This document shows, piece after piece, positions 1-7,429 of a stretch of DNA of 30,977 nucleotides (positions within the stretch are counted from its first letter, which is position 1; every line of letters begins with the position of its first letter). The translations under genes and the position numbers were made by a program. Location: NCBI GenBank assembly GCA_025997455.1, contig BNUP01000014.1:1-30977 (forward strand), given 5' to 3'. This DNA is from Fibrobacterales bacterium (GTDB lineage Bacteria; Fibrobacterota; Fibrobacteria; Fibrobacterales; Fibrobacteraceae). Below the pieces are notes generated by a model. It was not told the DNA's origin. It made no database searches and was given only the letters and a program-made list of their open reading frames with translations.

Positions 1-312
1 CGTTTCCCCCGTTAGCCCTGCGGGCGCTAAAAACGGGGGAAGGTGAAACGGCTTTGTCAAAAAAGCCGTGAAACAAAGGGGGATTTTTTATAGAAGGTGC
101 AGGCTATGCAGGCGGAATTATAACAAGTGCTGCAGATGGGTTAAAATTAGCCTGAAACTTCGCCGTTTCCCCCGTTAGCCCTGCGGGCGCTAAAAACGGG
201 GGAAGGTGAAACGGCTTTGTCAAAAAAGCCGTGAAACAAAGGGGGATTTTTTATAGAAGGTGCAGGCTATGCAGGCGGAATTATAACAAGCGCTGCAGAC
301 GGGTTAAAATTA
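1..312. repeat. Two copies of a 149-bp hairpin-containing direct repeat
   Basis: Bases 1-149 recur at 164-312 (period 163) with two visible mismatches, near 128 and 138. Each copy begins with a long imperfect hairpin (TTTCCCCCGTT against AACGGGGGAA, with inner GCCC/GGGC arms) at 2-42 and 165-205. A second hairpin follows, ACGGCTTT-gtcaaa-AAAGCCGT. Each copy then carries the last codons of a protein-coding frame, annotated separately. The first hairpin resembles one at 2287-2331, so it is probably a dispersed small element. Copy 1 starts exactly at base 1, so more copies may lie outside the window. Confidence 0.85.
86..153 (+). pseudogene. C-terminal remnant of a COG2509-like FAD-dependent dehydrogenase (copy 1)
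   Basis: The frame GGA-TTT-TTT-ATA reads G-F-F-I-EGAGYAGGIITSAADG-L-K-L-A and stops at TGA 151-153. The EGAGYAGGI-x-SAA-x-DG pattern is the C-terminal FAD-binding signature I recall from COG2509 uncharacterised FAD-dependent dehydrogenases. The frame is closed upstream by a TGA inside the hairpin element, so only about 22 codons of the gene survive. Identification rests on this one motif from memory. Confidence 0.5.
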
Positions 313-330
313 ACTGCACCGCAGAACTAA
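249..330 (+). pseudogene. C-terminal remnant of a COG2509-like FAD-dependent dehydrogenase (copy 2)
   Basis: This is the second copy of the EGAGYAGGI-x-SAA-x-DG tail. It ends differently from copy 1: after L-K-L the frame reads T-A-P-Q-N and stops at TAA 328-330. It too is closed upstream by a TGA within the hairpin element. Either copy could be the native gene end. The two different 3' junctions suggest element-mediated duplication at the end of a gene lying left of the window. Confidence 0.45.
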
Positions 331-390
331 GGAAGGGAACGCCTTCCCCTACTCTCAACTTTACTCTTTACTGCTCTACACTCTCAACTT

Positions 391-400
391 TTTCTACCTT
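391..400 (+). promoter_or_regulatory. TTTCTACCTT motif 8 nt before adk start
   Basis: TTTCTACCTT ends 8 nt before the adk ATG and there is no Shine-Dalgarno. The upstream 50 bases are pyrimidine-rich (CTCAACTTTACTCTTTAC-type modules). TACCTT fits a TAnnTT -10 hexamer at a spacing that would start the transcript near the ATG. No convincing -35 is visible. Confidence 0.45.
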
Positions 401-408
401 CCCCAACT

Positions 409-996
409 ATGTCAGACATTTCAGCATTTTTGATTTTTGGACCTCCGGGTTCAGGTAAGGGAACGGTAGGAGCAAAACTCGCCACTACCACCGGAATAAA
501 ACACCTTTCAACGGGTGATATTTTCAGAGGACTTTCGCCTGCAAGCGAAAACGGCAAATTATTTGCAAGTTACGCCGGAGCAGGAAAACTCGTTCCCGAT
601 GAAGTGACCGTCAAAATTTTTTCGCGTTTCGTGGGCGGACTTATTGACACCAACAAATTTGCACCGGAAAAAGATTCCTTTTTGCTCGACGGCATCCCTC
701 GAACGGTGGCTCAAGCCGAACTCATAAAATCGGTTGTAAATATTAAACACATCTTTGTGCTCGACATCCCCGACTACTCCATAATCGTCGAACGATTGCT
801 CAAACGCGCAAAAATCGAAGGCAGAAAAGACGACGCCGATGAAACCGTGATTCGCGCCCGCCTAAAAGAATACGAAGACAAAACCGCCGCCGTTTTGGGT
901 GCATATAACGAGTCGCTGATTACCAAAATTAACGGTGCACAAGACCCTGATACGGTTTTAAGAGACTCGCTGACTGCTTACATAAAAGCAAAGTAA
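409..996 (+). CDS. adk: Adenylate kinase, short form
   Basis: Predicted adenylate kinase of 195 aa, catalysing ATP + AMP = 2 ADP in the cytoplasm. The P-loop is GPPGSGKGT at residues 11-19, followed by the AMP-binding LSTGDIFRG and, around residue 94, the LLDGIPRT segment that is DGFPRT in most family members. It matches the short family without the zinc/LID insertion (about 190 aa rather than 215). The start is the first ATG of the frame. It has no purine-rich ribosome-binding site and instead sits 8 nt after TTTCTACCTT, like six other genes here. It appears monocistronic: tRNA-Cys lies convergent just downstream. Confidence 0.93.
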   Translation: MSDISAFLIFGPPGSGKGTVGAKLATTTGIKHLSTGDIFRGLSPASENGKLFASYAGAGKLVPDEVTVKIFSRFVGGLIDTNKFAPEKDSFLLDGIPRTVAQAELIKSVVNIKHIFVLDIPDYSIIVERLLKRAKIEGRKDDADETVIRARLKEYEDKTAAVLGAYNESLITKINGAQDPDTVLRDSLTAYIKAK

Positions 997-1002
997 TTTT
1001 AG

Positions 1003-1074
1003 AGGTGACACCCGGATTCGAACCGGGGAATAACGGTTTTGCAGACCGACCCCTTACCACTTGGGTATGTCACC
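1003..1074 (-). tRNA. tRNA-Cys (GCA)
   Basis: The minus strand folds as a cloverleaf: acceptor GGTGACA/TGTCACC (1068-1074 with 1004-1010), anticodon loop CTGCAAA giving GCA (Cys), and T-arm CCCCGGTTCGAATCCGGG. The discriminator at 1003 reads U, as expected for Cys tRNAs. CCA is not encoded (TCT follows). A strong promoter lies 11 bases upstream. Confidence 0.96.
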
Positions 1075-1084
1075 AACGACCCCA

Positions 1085-1113
1085 AATATAGAAAAAAATT
1101 TTGCGTTTGTCAA
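1085..1113 (-). promoter_or_regulatory. Promoter of tRNA-Cys
   Basis: On the minus strand TTGACA (1108-1113) and TATATT (1085-1090) are separated by exactly 17 bases ending in TTTTTTTC. The same TTTC-TAnATT arrangement precedes rpsF and tRNA-Gly, so it defines the window's standard housekeeping promoter. Confidence 0.85.
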
Positions 1114-1480
1114 ACTTTCTGCCGACTTTCTATGACTTTTTGCCAACTTTTCTGCCCGTGCATTTTCTGCCGATGCGTTCTTTCCGCCACAACATTGAGT
1201 AATTCTGGAGAAGAAATTTTAGTAGGCTCTGACGACCTCGTTAAGAGGTCGTCAGAGCCTACTAAGCGACATGGGCGAACCGTGTTTTTATGCAAATTTA
1301 AGTGGTTCGCCGTCGTCTCAGAAGAACTCCCTATTTTATGAGATAAAGTTTGAGGGAGTTCTTCTGAGATTACTTTACTTCGTGCTTTCTTTCGGTGAGG
1401 TTGTGGCAATTTTGGCGGGGGAAGTCTCCCCCTCGCCCAGAATAACTCTGCACTTACGAGTGCTAAAGCACACTCTCTCC
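1114..1480. repeat. Gene-free stretch rich in palindromes
   Basis: No convincing gene lies here; the open frames on both strands run through palindromes. The stretch holds a 20-bp-arm perfect inverted repeat at 1219-1238/1246-1265 (7-base loop), a 17-bp-arm inverted repeat at 1316-1332/1353-1369 containing AGAAGAACTCCCT, and small hairpins GGGGGA-agtc-TCCCCC (1417-1432), CACTTACGAGTG and GTGCTAAAGCAC just before 1480. The arms are too perfect for ordinary terminators and resemble small non-autonomous elements. Confidence 0.7.
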
Positions 1481-1502
1481 AAAAGCCAATATTTTGGCTT
1501 TT
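1481..1502. terminator. Hairpin at the end of the HEXXH gene
   Basis: AAAAGCCAA-tatt-TTGGCTTTT is a perfect 9-bp-stem hairpin with A/T runs on both sides. It overlaps the stop codon of the minus-strand gene ending at 1501 and could terminate in either direction. The stem has few G/C pairs. Confidence 0.5.
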
Positions 1503-2184
1503 AGTGTTGCTCGCTACCCCCTCCTTCGTTTTCGCTTGTTCTCTCTTGGGCGAGTTGCTTTTGCGCCTCTTGCGACATCTTTACCGCCTCAGCGGCAATT
1601 TGCCTATCGGCGGGAGACGGGTCGGCGGGAGCGAGTGCCGCTCTGCGAACGGTTGCCGCCTTGCGTAAAGTCGCTTCGGGTGATTTTTCGGGACTTGTAT
1701 CTATGTTCACATGACCTGAATTTGCATATCTGTTGCCATCTGGTCCCGTTACATAATCGTAATGCGCACCGCCCCTCGCATAACCGCCCGCCGTGCTCAA
1801 ATGCGCCTGTTCGTGCGTATGAACTTTGCGGTCTATCCGTTTTAACTCTTCAACATCTCTCTGATCTTCCTCGCTCAGTTTTTCCGCACCGGAAACATCT
1901 CGTTCTTTTTCCCCGTTTTTTTCTTTATTCTCTCCGTTGCTCTCTTTATTTTCTTCATCTTTATTTTCGCTTTTATTTTCACTTTTGCTTGAAAAACCAA
2001 TCCCTTCCAAAATATTCCAACCTTTTTCGCTTAAAGAGAGTTCATAACCGCCTTTATTGCTTTCGTCATCATTTTGCGGAAAAAGAGCATAAGTTCGAGA
2101 ATCCTGCCTCTGCGGAGTCCCGTCTATTCCAACCGAGCCGACTATTTTTTGCTCGTGCTGTGAATTGAATATGTCGCTTATCAT
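1501..2184 (-). CDS. Putative metalloprotease, CJM1_0395 (SprA-related) family
   Basis: A 227-aa protein with the zinc-protease signature HEQAH (HEXXH) in the context KVHTHEQAHLSTAGGYA, then Y-D-Y-V-TGPDG-x-x-YA-x-G-HV-x-ID and a conserved alanine-rich helix (LRKAATVRRAALAPADPSP). I recall this arrangement from the SprA-related putative metalloprotease family named after CJM1_0395. A K/E/N-rich low-complexity linker (about residues 65-100 of this frame) separates an unrecognised N-terminus from the catalytic-looking part. No signal peptide is visible. An in-frame ATG at 2217 would add 11 residues; 2184 (M-I-S-D-I-F) is preferred but not proven. Substrate unknown. Confidence 0.75.
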   Translation of the reverse strand: MISDIFNSQHEQKIVGSVGIDGTPQRQDSRTYALFPQNDDESNKGGYELSLSEKGWNILEGIGFSSKSENKSENKDEENKESNGENKEKNGEKERDVSGAEKLSEEDQRDVEELKRIDRKVHTHEQAHLSTAGGYARGGAHYDYVTGPDGNRYANSGHVNIDTSPEKSPEATLRKAATVRRAALAPADPSPADRQIAAEAVKMSQEAQKQLAQERTSENEGGGSEQH

Positions 2185-2286
2185 AATTTTGATGCCCTTA
2201 ACACCTATGCACTCCACCCATACACTTCATTTATCGGCAAATTTTGCTAAAACTTTAATGTTTTTTGGAGAATGCATAAAATTTGC

Positions 2287-2331
2287 CGTTCCCCCCGTCA
2301 GCCCAGAGGGCGTAAGAGACGGGGGGAGGAC
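2287..2331. repeat. Hairpin element related to the left-end repeat
   Basis: CCCCCCGTC (2291-2299) pairs with GACGGGGGG (2318-2326) around an inner GCCC-agag-GGGC hairpin. It has the same architecture as the hairpins at 2-42 and 165-205, with diverged sequence, so it is a third member of a small dispersed hairpin family. Confidence 0.65.
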
Positions 2332-2365
2332 AGGGCAAACGCATCTAAATTTTGTATAATTATCT

Positions 2366-2456
2366 ATGCAAAATCCCGTATCATTTTTTCAGATTTACCT
2401 GACCCCAGAGTAGAGCACATCAAGGCACACCTTCTTAAAGACATTCTTTTGATAGT
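2366..2456 (+). pseudogene. N-terminal remnant of an ISAs1-family transposase
   Basis: ATG 2366 begins M-Q-N-P-V-S-F-F. After a one-frame slip in a T run near 2389 it continues as SDLPDPRVEHIKAHLLKDIL. The F-x-DLPDPR-(V/x)-E-x-x-K-x-H-x-L-x-DIL pattern is characteristic of the N-terminal DDE_Tnp_1-associated domain of ISAs1-family transposases. Only about 30 codons survive. The sequence then runs directly into the tail of an FGE-like gene copy, so this is a deletion scar. Confidence 0.65.
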
Positions 2457-2508
2457 TTCCGCTTTCTCCGCAAAACACCCAAACTGCATAAGTTGGAGAA
2501 GTTTTAGT
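2447..2508 (+). pseudogene. C-terminal stub of a lost FGE-like paralogue
   Basis: The frame TTT-GAT-AGT-TTC encodes F-D-S-F-R-F-LRKTPKLHKLEKF and a TAG stop (2506-2508). It matches the 3' end of the intact paralogue at 3884-3944 (offset 1437), and the identity continues through the 5' end of each following copy. The rest of this copy is gone; an ISAs1 remnant abuts it. It shows that at least three tandem copies once existed. Confidence 0.8.
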
Positions 2509-2531
2509 TTTCTATATTTTAGAGGAAATTT

Positions 2532-3944
2532 ATGAGAGTGTGTTTAATATTTTTCCTCGCTTTTTCATTTGTAGCCATTGCCGCTGAACAATACGGAGTT
2601 TATGATACACAAGGAAATCGCATTTCCACATTTGAGGCAGAACAGCACGAACTGCCCCAAAAAACGCTACTCGCCAAAGAAAAAGAACCAAATAAGAATT
2701 TGTATGTTTCTTCCTTGTCAAAAGGCAAAAGTTCAAAGCCAACTTCCCGCTATCGCTACAAGGCAGAAACTGGAGCATACATTGAGGCAACCAGAAAAGA
2801 AACGATTTCAATTTGTCCGGATAAAGAAATTCAAGGCACTTGGATTAGTGAATATTCAGTATCTTTAAATGCGGAGAATTGCATTATAGTTCAAACATCA
2901 AACCTTGCTGGAACTTTTCGCATATTACTTTTGCAAAATAGCGGCAAAACAGATACAATTCAGGTTTTAGTTGACCAAAGTTATATTCAAATGGGCGACT
3001 ATTCACACAAAGTTTATGTGTATGATCAACATATAATAGATTCTATAACTAGTTTAAGACCTGAGGCAACTTGGAGCGATGTGTTGCCGGGAAACTATGA
3101 AAGCAAGGTATATGATATGCCTCTTATTGTGGATAAAACAAAATTTACAATGGGAGATGCCTCGTATTATCTTAAACTTGGAAATATAATAAAGCCTAAG
3201 ATTATAAAATGGGATTTTGTATATCAAAATGAAAACCTTGAAGAATCTCGCAGACCTTATATCGGAGGTCAAGAATTTAGATTTGCGAATGAGCGTTCTA
3301 AAAAAGAGGGATTGGATACTGCATATATTAGGGTTGATATTCGCGACTATAATGCAAAAAATACCAAAAATTATATCCTTTTAGGTGATGTTAATGCAAT
3401 TGACGCTTCATATAATTTTCTTGTGGTAGATACTTCATCTTCAGGTTATAGAGTGCCGTTTAAAGAGGAATGGTTCTTTTTAATGCGTGCGGGAACTTCC
3501 AGTACTTATTATTGGGGAGATTATGAGGATTCGCTCAAAGTTTCACGATATGCTTGGGTAAGCCCTGTCGGATTAAAACAAGTGGCAAAATTACAACCAA
3601 ATAGATTCGGGCTTTATGATATGGTTGGCATAGCGAAAGAGACAATAATGGATTATTTTTCTTACACAAAAAATGGTATTAATTATAATTACTATGGTTG
3701 GGCAACTACTTTTAGTAAATGTCCGGAATGTTATTTTATGAGAAAAACGCGAACTCTTTTACCGGTAATGAGAATGCCTTCCAAAACAAAAGAATGCGAG
3801 TGGAAAGAAAATAAAAAGCATGAAAAAGAAAGAATATGTGCGGATATAGAACAGAAATCAAGATTAGTTAATGAACAAGTAAATTTTGATAGTTTCCGCT
3901 TTCTCCGCAAAACACCCAAACTGCATAAGTTGGAGAAGTTTTAG
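2532..3944 (+). CDS. Secreted SUMF1/FGE-like (formylglycine-generating-enzyme fold) protein
   Basis: A 470-aa protein with a cleavable signal peptide (MRVCLIFFLAFSFVAIAA). Residues about 20-95 hold an unrecognised YGVYDTQGNRISTF domain. From about residue 190 it reads like an FGE-sulfatase/SUMF1 domain: FTMGD, then FANERSKKEGLDTAY, GYRVPFKEEWFFLMRAG, YYWGD, P-N-R-F-GLYDM-V-G and a C-terminal F-R-F-LRKTP. These align in order with GYRLPTEAEWEYAARAG, Y-x-WGD, N-x-x-GLYDM-x-GN and FR-x-x-R of the family. The usual GNVWEW segment is degenerate (GIAKETIMD), so enzymatic activity is doubtful. The ribosome-binding site AGAGGAAA is good. It is the only intact copy of a tandem family. Confidence 0.75.
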   Translation: MRVCLIFFLAFSFVAIAAEQYGVYDTQGNRISTFEAEQHELPQKTLLAKEKEPNKNLYVSSLSKGKSSKPTSRYRYKAETGAYIEATRKETISICPDKEIQGTWISEYSVSLNAENCIIVQTSNLAGTFRILLLQNSGKTDTIQVLVDQSYIQMGDYSHKVYVYDQHIIDSITSLRPEATWSDVLPGNYESKVYDMPLIVDKTKFTMGDASYYLKLGNIIKPKIIKWDFVYQNENLEESRRPYIGGQEFRFANERSKKEGLDTAYIRVDIRDYNAKNTKNYILLGDVNAIDASYNFLVVDTSSSGYRVPFKEEWFFLMRAGTSSTYYWGDYEDSLKVSRYAWVSPVGLKQVAKLQPNRFGLYDMVGIAKETIMDYFSYTKNGINYNYYGWATTFSKCPECYFMRKTRTLLPVMRMPSKTKECEWKENKKHEKERICADIEQKSRLVNEQVNFDSFRFLRKTPKLHKLEKF

Positions 3945-3968
3945 TTTTCTATATTTTAGAGGAAATTT

Positions 3969-4653
3969 ATGAGAGTGTGTTTAATATTTTTCCTCGCTTT
4001 TTCATTTGTAGCCATTGCCGCTGAACAATACGGCGTTTATGATGCAAAAGGAAATCGCATTTCCACATTTAAGGCAGAAGTGTATGAACTGCCCGAAAAA
4101 ACTCGACTTGCCAAAGAAAAAGAACCAAGCAAAATTTTATATGTCTCTTCCTTGTCAAAAGGCAAAAGTTCAAAGCCAACTTCCCGCTATCGCTACAAGG
4201 CAGAAACTGGAGCATACATTGAGGCAACCAGAAAAGAAACACTTGGATACTTCTGCTTCAGGTTACCGCTCTCCATTTGAAGAAGAGTGGATGCTTTTAA
4301 TGCGTGCAGGTGCCTCTACTCGGTATTATTGGGGGGATAATAAAGATTCGCGAACCGTTTCCCGCTATGAGTGGATTAGCCCCATTGGTCTAAAATCGGT
4401 CGCTCAATTGCAGCCTAATGGATTTGGATTATATGATATGATAGGCATTGTGCATGAATCCGTTATCAGTGATTTTTATAAGGATTGGTGGGATTGGGGA
4501 GGAAATTGCGACCATAATTTAAGTCCGGAGTGCATTTATATGGAAGAAATAAGTCCGGAGATAAATTATGAAAAAAGAACTAAAAAAGTTTATTATCAAG
4601 GACTTCGCCTCATCCGCAAAACACCCAAACTGCATAAGTTAGAGAAGTTTTAG
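3969..4653 (+). pseudogene. FGE-like paralogue broken by an out-of-frame internal deletion
   Basis: It starts like the intact copy (same signal peptide, AGAGGAAA site, first about 90 codons nearly identical). At about 4240/4241 it jumps to the sequence corresponding to about 3429 of the intact gene, a loss of roughly 620 bp. The length is not a multiple of three, so the original frame stops at 4280 while the C-terminal FGE part (GYRSPFEEEWMLLMRAG, YYWGD, NGFGLYDM) continues in another frame to TAG at 4653. The C-terminal half has diverged from the intact copy, so it came from a distinct paralogue before the deletion. Confidence 0.85.
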
Positions 4654-4717
4654 TTAATCTTGCACTAAGGCACTAAATATTTAGATGCGTTTGACCTGGT
4701 TGTTCCCCAAAAACTGT

Positions 4718-4746
4718 TTGACAAATACAATTTTTTTTTCTATATT
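4718..4746 (+). promoter_or_regulatory. Promoter of the rpsF operon
   Basis: TTGACA (4718-4723), a 17-base spacer ending in TTTTTTTTTC, then TATATT (4741-4746). It leaves a 60-70-nt leader before rpsF holding GTCGGGGGCGGGC and CCCTCC segments that could pair. S6/S18 operons in other bacteria often carry an autoregulatory leader, but I cannot confirm that fold here. Confidence 0.88.
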
Positions 4747-4814
4747 TACTCTGCCTAAAAAGCAAACCCTCCTGCTCTCAATGTCGGGGGCGGGCAACTG
4801 TCCAAGGGGAATAT

Positions 4815-5183
4815 ATGATTAGAGATTACGAAACGATGGTCGTAATTGATGCTATGATTTCGGATGAGGCTATAGACGCCGAAATTGCCGCGGTCGAGCA
4901 GAAGATTACTGCACATTCGGGTGAAATAAAGAGGCGCGATAACTGGGGCAAGCGCAAACTCGCCTACGAAATTCGCAAACAAACACACGGTTACTATGTC
5001 ATTTTCTACTACAAAGCAAATAGCGATGTGGTGGCAGACCTCGAAAAAGGTTTCGACATTAACACCAGCATTTTACGGTGGATAACACTCGTAGATTACC
5101 CGTTCACCGATATAATCTACGACCAGAATCACACCAGCAGTTCAGACGATATTACCATTGACTTTGATGAGGAGGCAGAATGA
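4815..5183 (+). CDS. rpsF: Ribosomal protein S6
   Basis: Predicted 30S protein S6 of 122 aa, which binds S18 on the platform of the small subunit. It begins RDYETMVVIDA, carries the conserved NWGKRKLAYEI-x-K-x-x-HGYYV and the ILRW strand (usually ILRYL), and ends in an acidic tail (DDITIDFDEEAE), common for S6. It follows AAGGGGAAT as ribosome-binding site and is the first gene behind the strong promoter at 4718-4746. The last codons overlap rpsR by 4 bases (ATGA), so translation is coupled. Confidence 0.96.
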   Translation: MIRDYETMVVIDAMISDEAIDAEIAAVEQKITAHSGEIKRRDNWGKRKLAYEIRKQTHGYYVIFYYKANSDVVADLEKGFDINTSILRWITLVDYPFTDIIYDQNHTSSSDDITIDFDEEAE

Positions 5184-5443
5184 CCTTTGAAGACAAAAAG
5201 AACGAACGCAACCGCGGCGACCGCGTTCCGCGCAAAAAAAACTGCTGGTTCCACGAGAATAAAACGGAGTTTATCGATTATAAAGACGAGTCGATGCTTC
5301 GCAAATTCCTCTCGGAAAGAGGCAAAATTTTGCCCCGCCGCATTTCGGGAACTTGTGCAAAACATCAGCGGGAATTGGTCGAGGCTATCAAACGCGCCCG
5401 TCAAGTTGCACTTATACCCTTTGTGGCAGATTCTTTGAGGTAA
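5180..5443 (+). CDS. rpsR: Ribosomal protein S18
   Basis: Predicted 30S protein S18 of 87 aa, partner of S6. It shows the conserved core IDYKD, L-x-x-FLSERGKILPRRISG and TCAKHQRELVEAIKRAR, followed by QVALIPF. The N-terminus is basic. It has an upstream GAGGAGG site within rpsF and an ATGA overlap with it. The order rpsF-rpsR-rplI is the usual bacterial one. Confidence 0.96.
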   Translation: MTFEDKKNERNRGDRVPRKKNCWFHENKTEFIDYKDESMLRKFLSERGKILPRRISGTCAKHQRELVEAIKRARQVALIPFVADSLR

Positions 5444-5452
5444 GGGGGCAAT

Positions 5453-5902
5453 ATGGAAATTATTCTTAAAGCAGATGTTCCTCATTTGGGAAAACTTTTG
5501 GATGTGGTGCAGGTGAAAAACGGTTATGCCCGTAATTTTCTGCTCCCGCGCCGCTTAGCGGTGGTCGCAACAAAAGACCAGAAACGCAATTTGGAAAAGA
5601 ACCGTGCCGCTCTTGAGGCTGTGTTCCGTAAGGAACTCGCACAATCGCAAGATGTCGCAACAAGAATTTCAGCAGCACAAATCACCATTGAACGAAGTGT
5701 TGTTGAAAATGAACGGTTGTATGGTTCGGTTTCAAGTTCCGATATTGCGGCGGCTCTTAAACAACTCGGCTTTAGCATCGAACGCCGTCAGGTTGTTTTG
5801 GCAGAACCGATTAAACAACTCGGCAATTATTCCGTTCCGATTAAAGTGTTTGCCGATGTTGAGGCAACCGTCTCCGTATGGGTGACAAACAAGGAAAAGT
5901 AA
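5453..5902 (+). CDS. rplI: Ribosomal protein L9
   Basis: Predicted 50S protein L9 of 149 aa. The N-terminal domain has the signature GKLLDVVQVKNGYARNFLLP, followed by the long central helix and a C-terminal domain with LYGSVSSSDIAAAL, the 23S-binding signature. AGGGGG precedes the ATG. The last 25 bases overlap the start of the downstream sigma-54 activator in another frame. Confidence 0.96.
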   Translation: MEIILKADVPHLGKLLDVVQVKNGYARNFLLPRRLAVVATKDQKRNLEKNRAALEAVFRKELAQSQDVATRISAAQITIERSVVENERLYGSVSSSDIAAALKQLGFSIERRQVVLAEPIKQLGNYSVPIKVFADVEATVSVWVTNKEK

Positions 5903-7428
5903 ACTCGGTACTGCGGGGCGAACCCGCAACCGAAATTCAGTTTTTGCACCGCATTAGCACAGCACTTGCAAAAAGCGAAAATATGGACGAAGTTCTGCAA
6001 CTCGTGTTGCACGAACTTGGTCTGTATTGGGGTATGAAATACGCAACAATCTCACTTTTTAACCGAGTTACGGGAAATTTATCCATTGAACTTGCAAGCG
6101 GTCTTTCGCCTATGCAAATCTCGCGCGGTCATTACAAGGTTGGCGAGGGAGTTACCGGCAGAGTAGCGGCAACCGGCGAACCGGCGGTTATTCCGAGAAC
6201 AAGCACTTCAGAGGAATTTTTGAACAGAACCGGTCGTTCCAAAGACCAAGACACCTCCTTTATTTGCGTGCCGATTTTTGTTGAGCAGGAAGTTGTAGGC
6301 ACTTTAAGCGTTGATAAGGATTGCGAACCGCCAAACGAATTGCAAGAGGATATGCACCTTTTGTCCGTGGTTGCCGCACTCATAACACAAGCGGTGAAAT
6401 TTCGCCTGAAACTGCAAAGCGAAATGCAACTTTTGCGGCAGGAAAATGAACAACTCCGCACAAATTTAGCCGAAAAATTTAAACCTTCAAATATGATAGG
6501 CAATTCCGCCGAAATGCAACTCGTTTATGACCAAATTGCAAAGGTTGCCAAAAGTCCTTCTACCGTTTTTATTTTGGGTGAGACAGGCACAGGTAAGGAA
6601 TTAGTTGCGGAGGCAATTCATTTTAACAGCGACCGTGCGGGGAAACCTTTTGTGAGAGTGCATTGTGCGGCACTTCCCGAAAATATAATTGAAAGCGAAT
6701 TATTCGGGCACGAGCGAGGGGCTTTTACAGGTGCCATAGGCGAACGCAAAGGACGGTTTGAACTCGCAGATTCAGGCACAATTTTTTTAGATGAAATAAG
6801 TGAAATTTCTCCGAATTTACAGGTTAAATTATTGCGGGTTTTGCAGGAGCGGGCATTTGAACGCGTTGGCGGAACAAAGACAATTTCGGTGAATATTCGC
6901 ATAATCGCCGCGGCTAATAAGGATTTGCTCGGTTTGGTTCGCGAGGGTAAATTCCGTGAAGATTTGTATTATCGCTTGCATGTGTTCCCGATTTTCGTTC
7001 CGCCTTTGAGAAAACGCAAGTCAGATATAACTCTGCTCGCAGATTATTTTATAGAAAAGTATAACAAAATTATCGGAAAAAGGGTGACCAGACTTTCGAG
7101 CAGTGCAATAGATATGTTTATGAGTTATCATTGGGCGGGCAATGTTCGCGAACTTGAGAACTGCATTGAACGAGCGGTTTTGGTCGCAGAAGGCGAGGTG
7201 ATTTATCCGCATAATTTGCCTGCAACTTTGCAAACCGCCGAGACAACGGGGAAAATTGTTCAAGGCGATTTAAAGACTATGGTAGATACCTACGAACGGG
7301 ATATTATAGTCGATACTTTGAAGAGTTGCGGCGGAAATATTGCCGCCACCGCTCGAACCTTGCAAACAACACAGCGAATTTTAGGTTATAAAATTAAGGT
7401 GCTCGGAATTGACCCAAAGAAGTATTGA
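5878..7428 (+). CDS. nifA: NifA-like sigma-54-dependent transcriptional activator
   Basis: A 516-aa protein with an N-terminal GAF sensor domain (about 20-175), a short coiled linker and a complete AAA+ domain: Walker A GETGTGKE (residues 234-241), GAFTGA (about 281-286, sigma-54 contact), Walker B GTIFLDEIS and VGG(T)K. The C-terminal Fis-type HTH reads NIAATARTLQTTQRILGYKIKVLGID. The GAF-AAA-Fis order and the Q-R-x-x-GYKIK-x-x-GI helix are what I associate with NifA, but no nif gene is in the window, so the regulon is inferred. The start overlaps rplI by 25 bases with only a distant GAGG, suggesting coupling to ribosomal-protein translation. Confidence 0.72.
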   Translation: MGDKQGKVNSVLRGEPATEIQFLHRISTALAKSENMDEVLQLVLHELGLYWGMKYATISLFNRVTGNLSIELASGLSPMQISRGHYKVGEGVTGRVAATGEPAVIPRTSTSEEFLNRTGRSKDQDTSFICVPIFVEQEVVGTLSVDKDCEPPNELQEDMHLLSVVAALITQAVKFRLKLQSEMQLLRQENEQLRTNLAEKFKPSNMIGNSAEMQLVYDQIAKVAKSPSTVFILGETGTGKELVAEAIHFNSDRAGKPFVRVHCAALPENIIESELFGHERGAFTGAIGERKGRFELADSGTIFLDEISEISPNLQVKLLRVLQERAFERVGGTKTISVNIRIIAAANKDLLGLVREGKFREDLYYRLHVFPIFVPPLRKRKSDITLLADYFIEKYNKIIGKRVTRLSSSAIDMFMSYHWAGNVRELENCIERAVLVAEGEVIYPHNLPATLQTAETTGKIVQGDLKTMVDTYERDIIVDTLKSCGGNIAATARTLQTTQRILGYKIKVLGIDPKKY

Positions 7429-7429
7429 T

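Larger units (their letters stand above)
2447..4653. repeat. Tandem duplication of an FGE-like gene, unit 1437 bp
   Basis: The sequence from 2447 (3' gene end, spacer, ribosome-binding site, signal peptide) reappears from 3884 at a constant offset of 1437 bp. It is essentially identical across the 80-base junction and still closely similar for about 270 bases into the next gene. A third, diverged gene end lies at 4600-4653. This is unequal-crossover-type tandem amplification with later deletions. Confidence 0.88.

Noticed and set aside
1494..2168. 224-aa plus-strand open frame
   Set aside because: It is the antisense shadow of the HEXXH-protein gene, which has clear family motifs; the plus-strand product is rich in R, L, F and H with no motif.
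4747..4814. S6-S18 leader autoregulatory RNA
   Set aside because: The leader has possible CCCTCC/GGGGG pairing, but I could not establish the specific S6:S18-binding fold, so it is only mentioned under the promoter.
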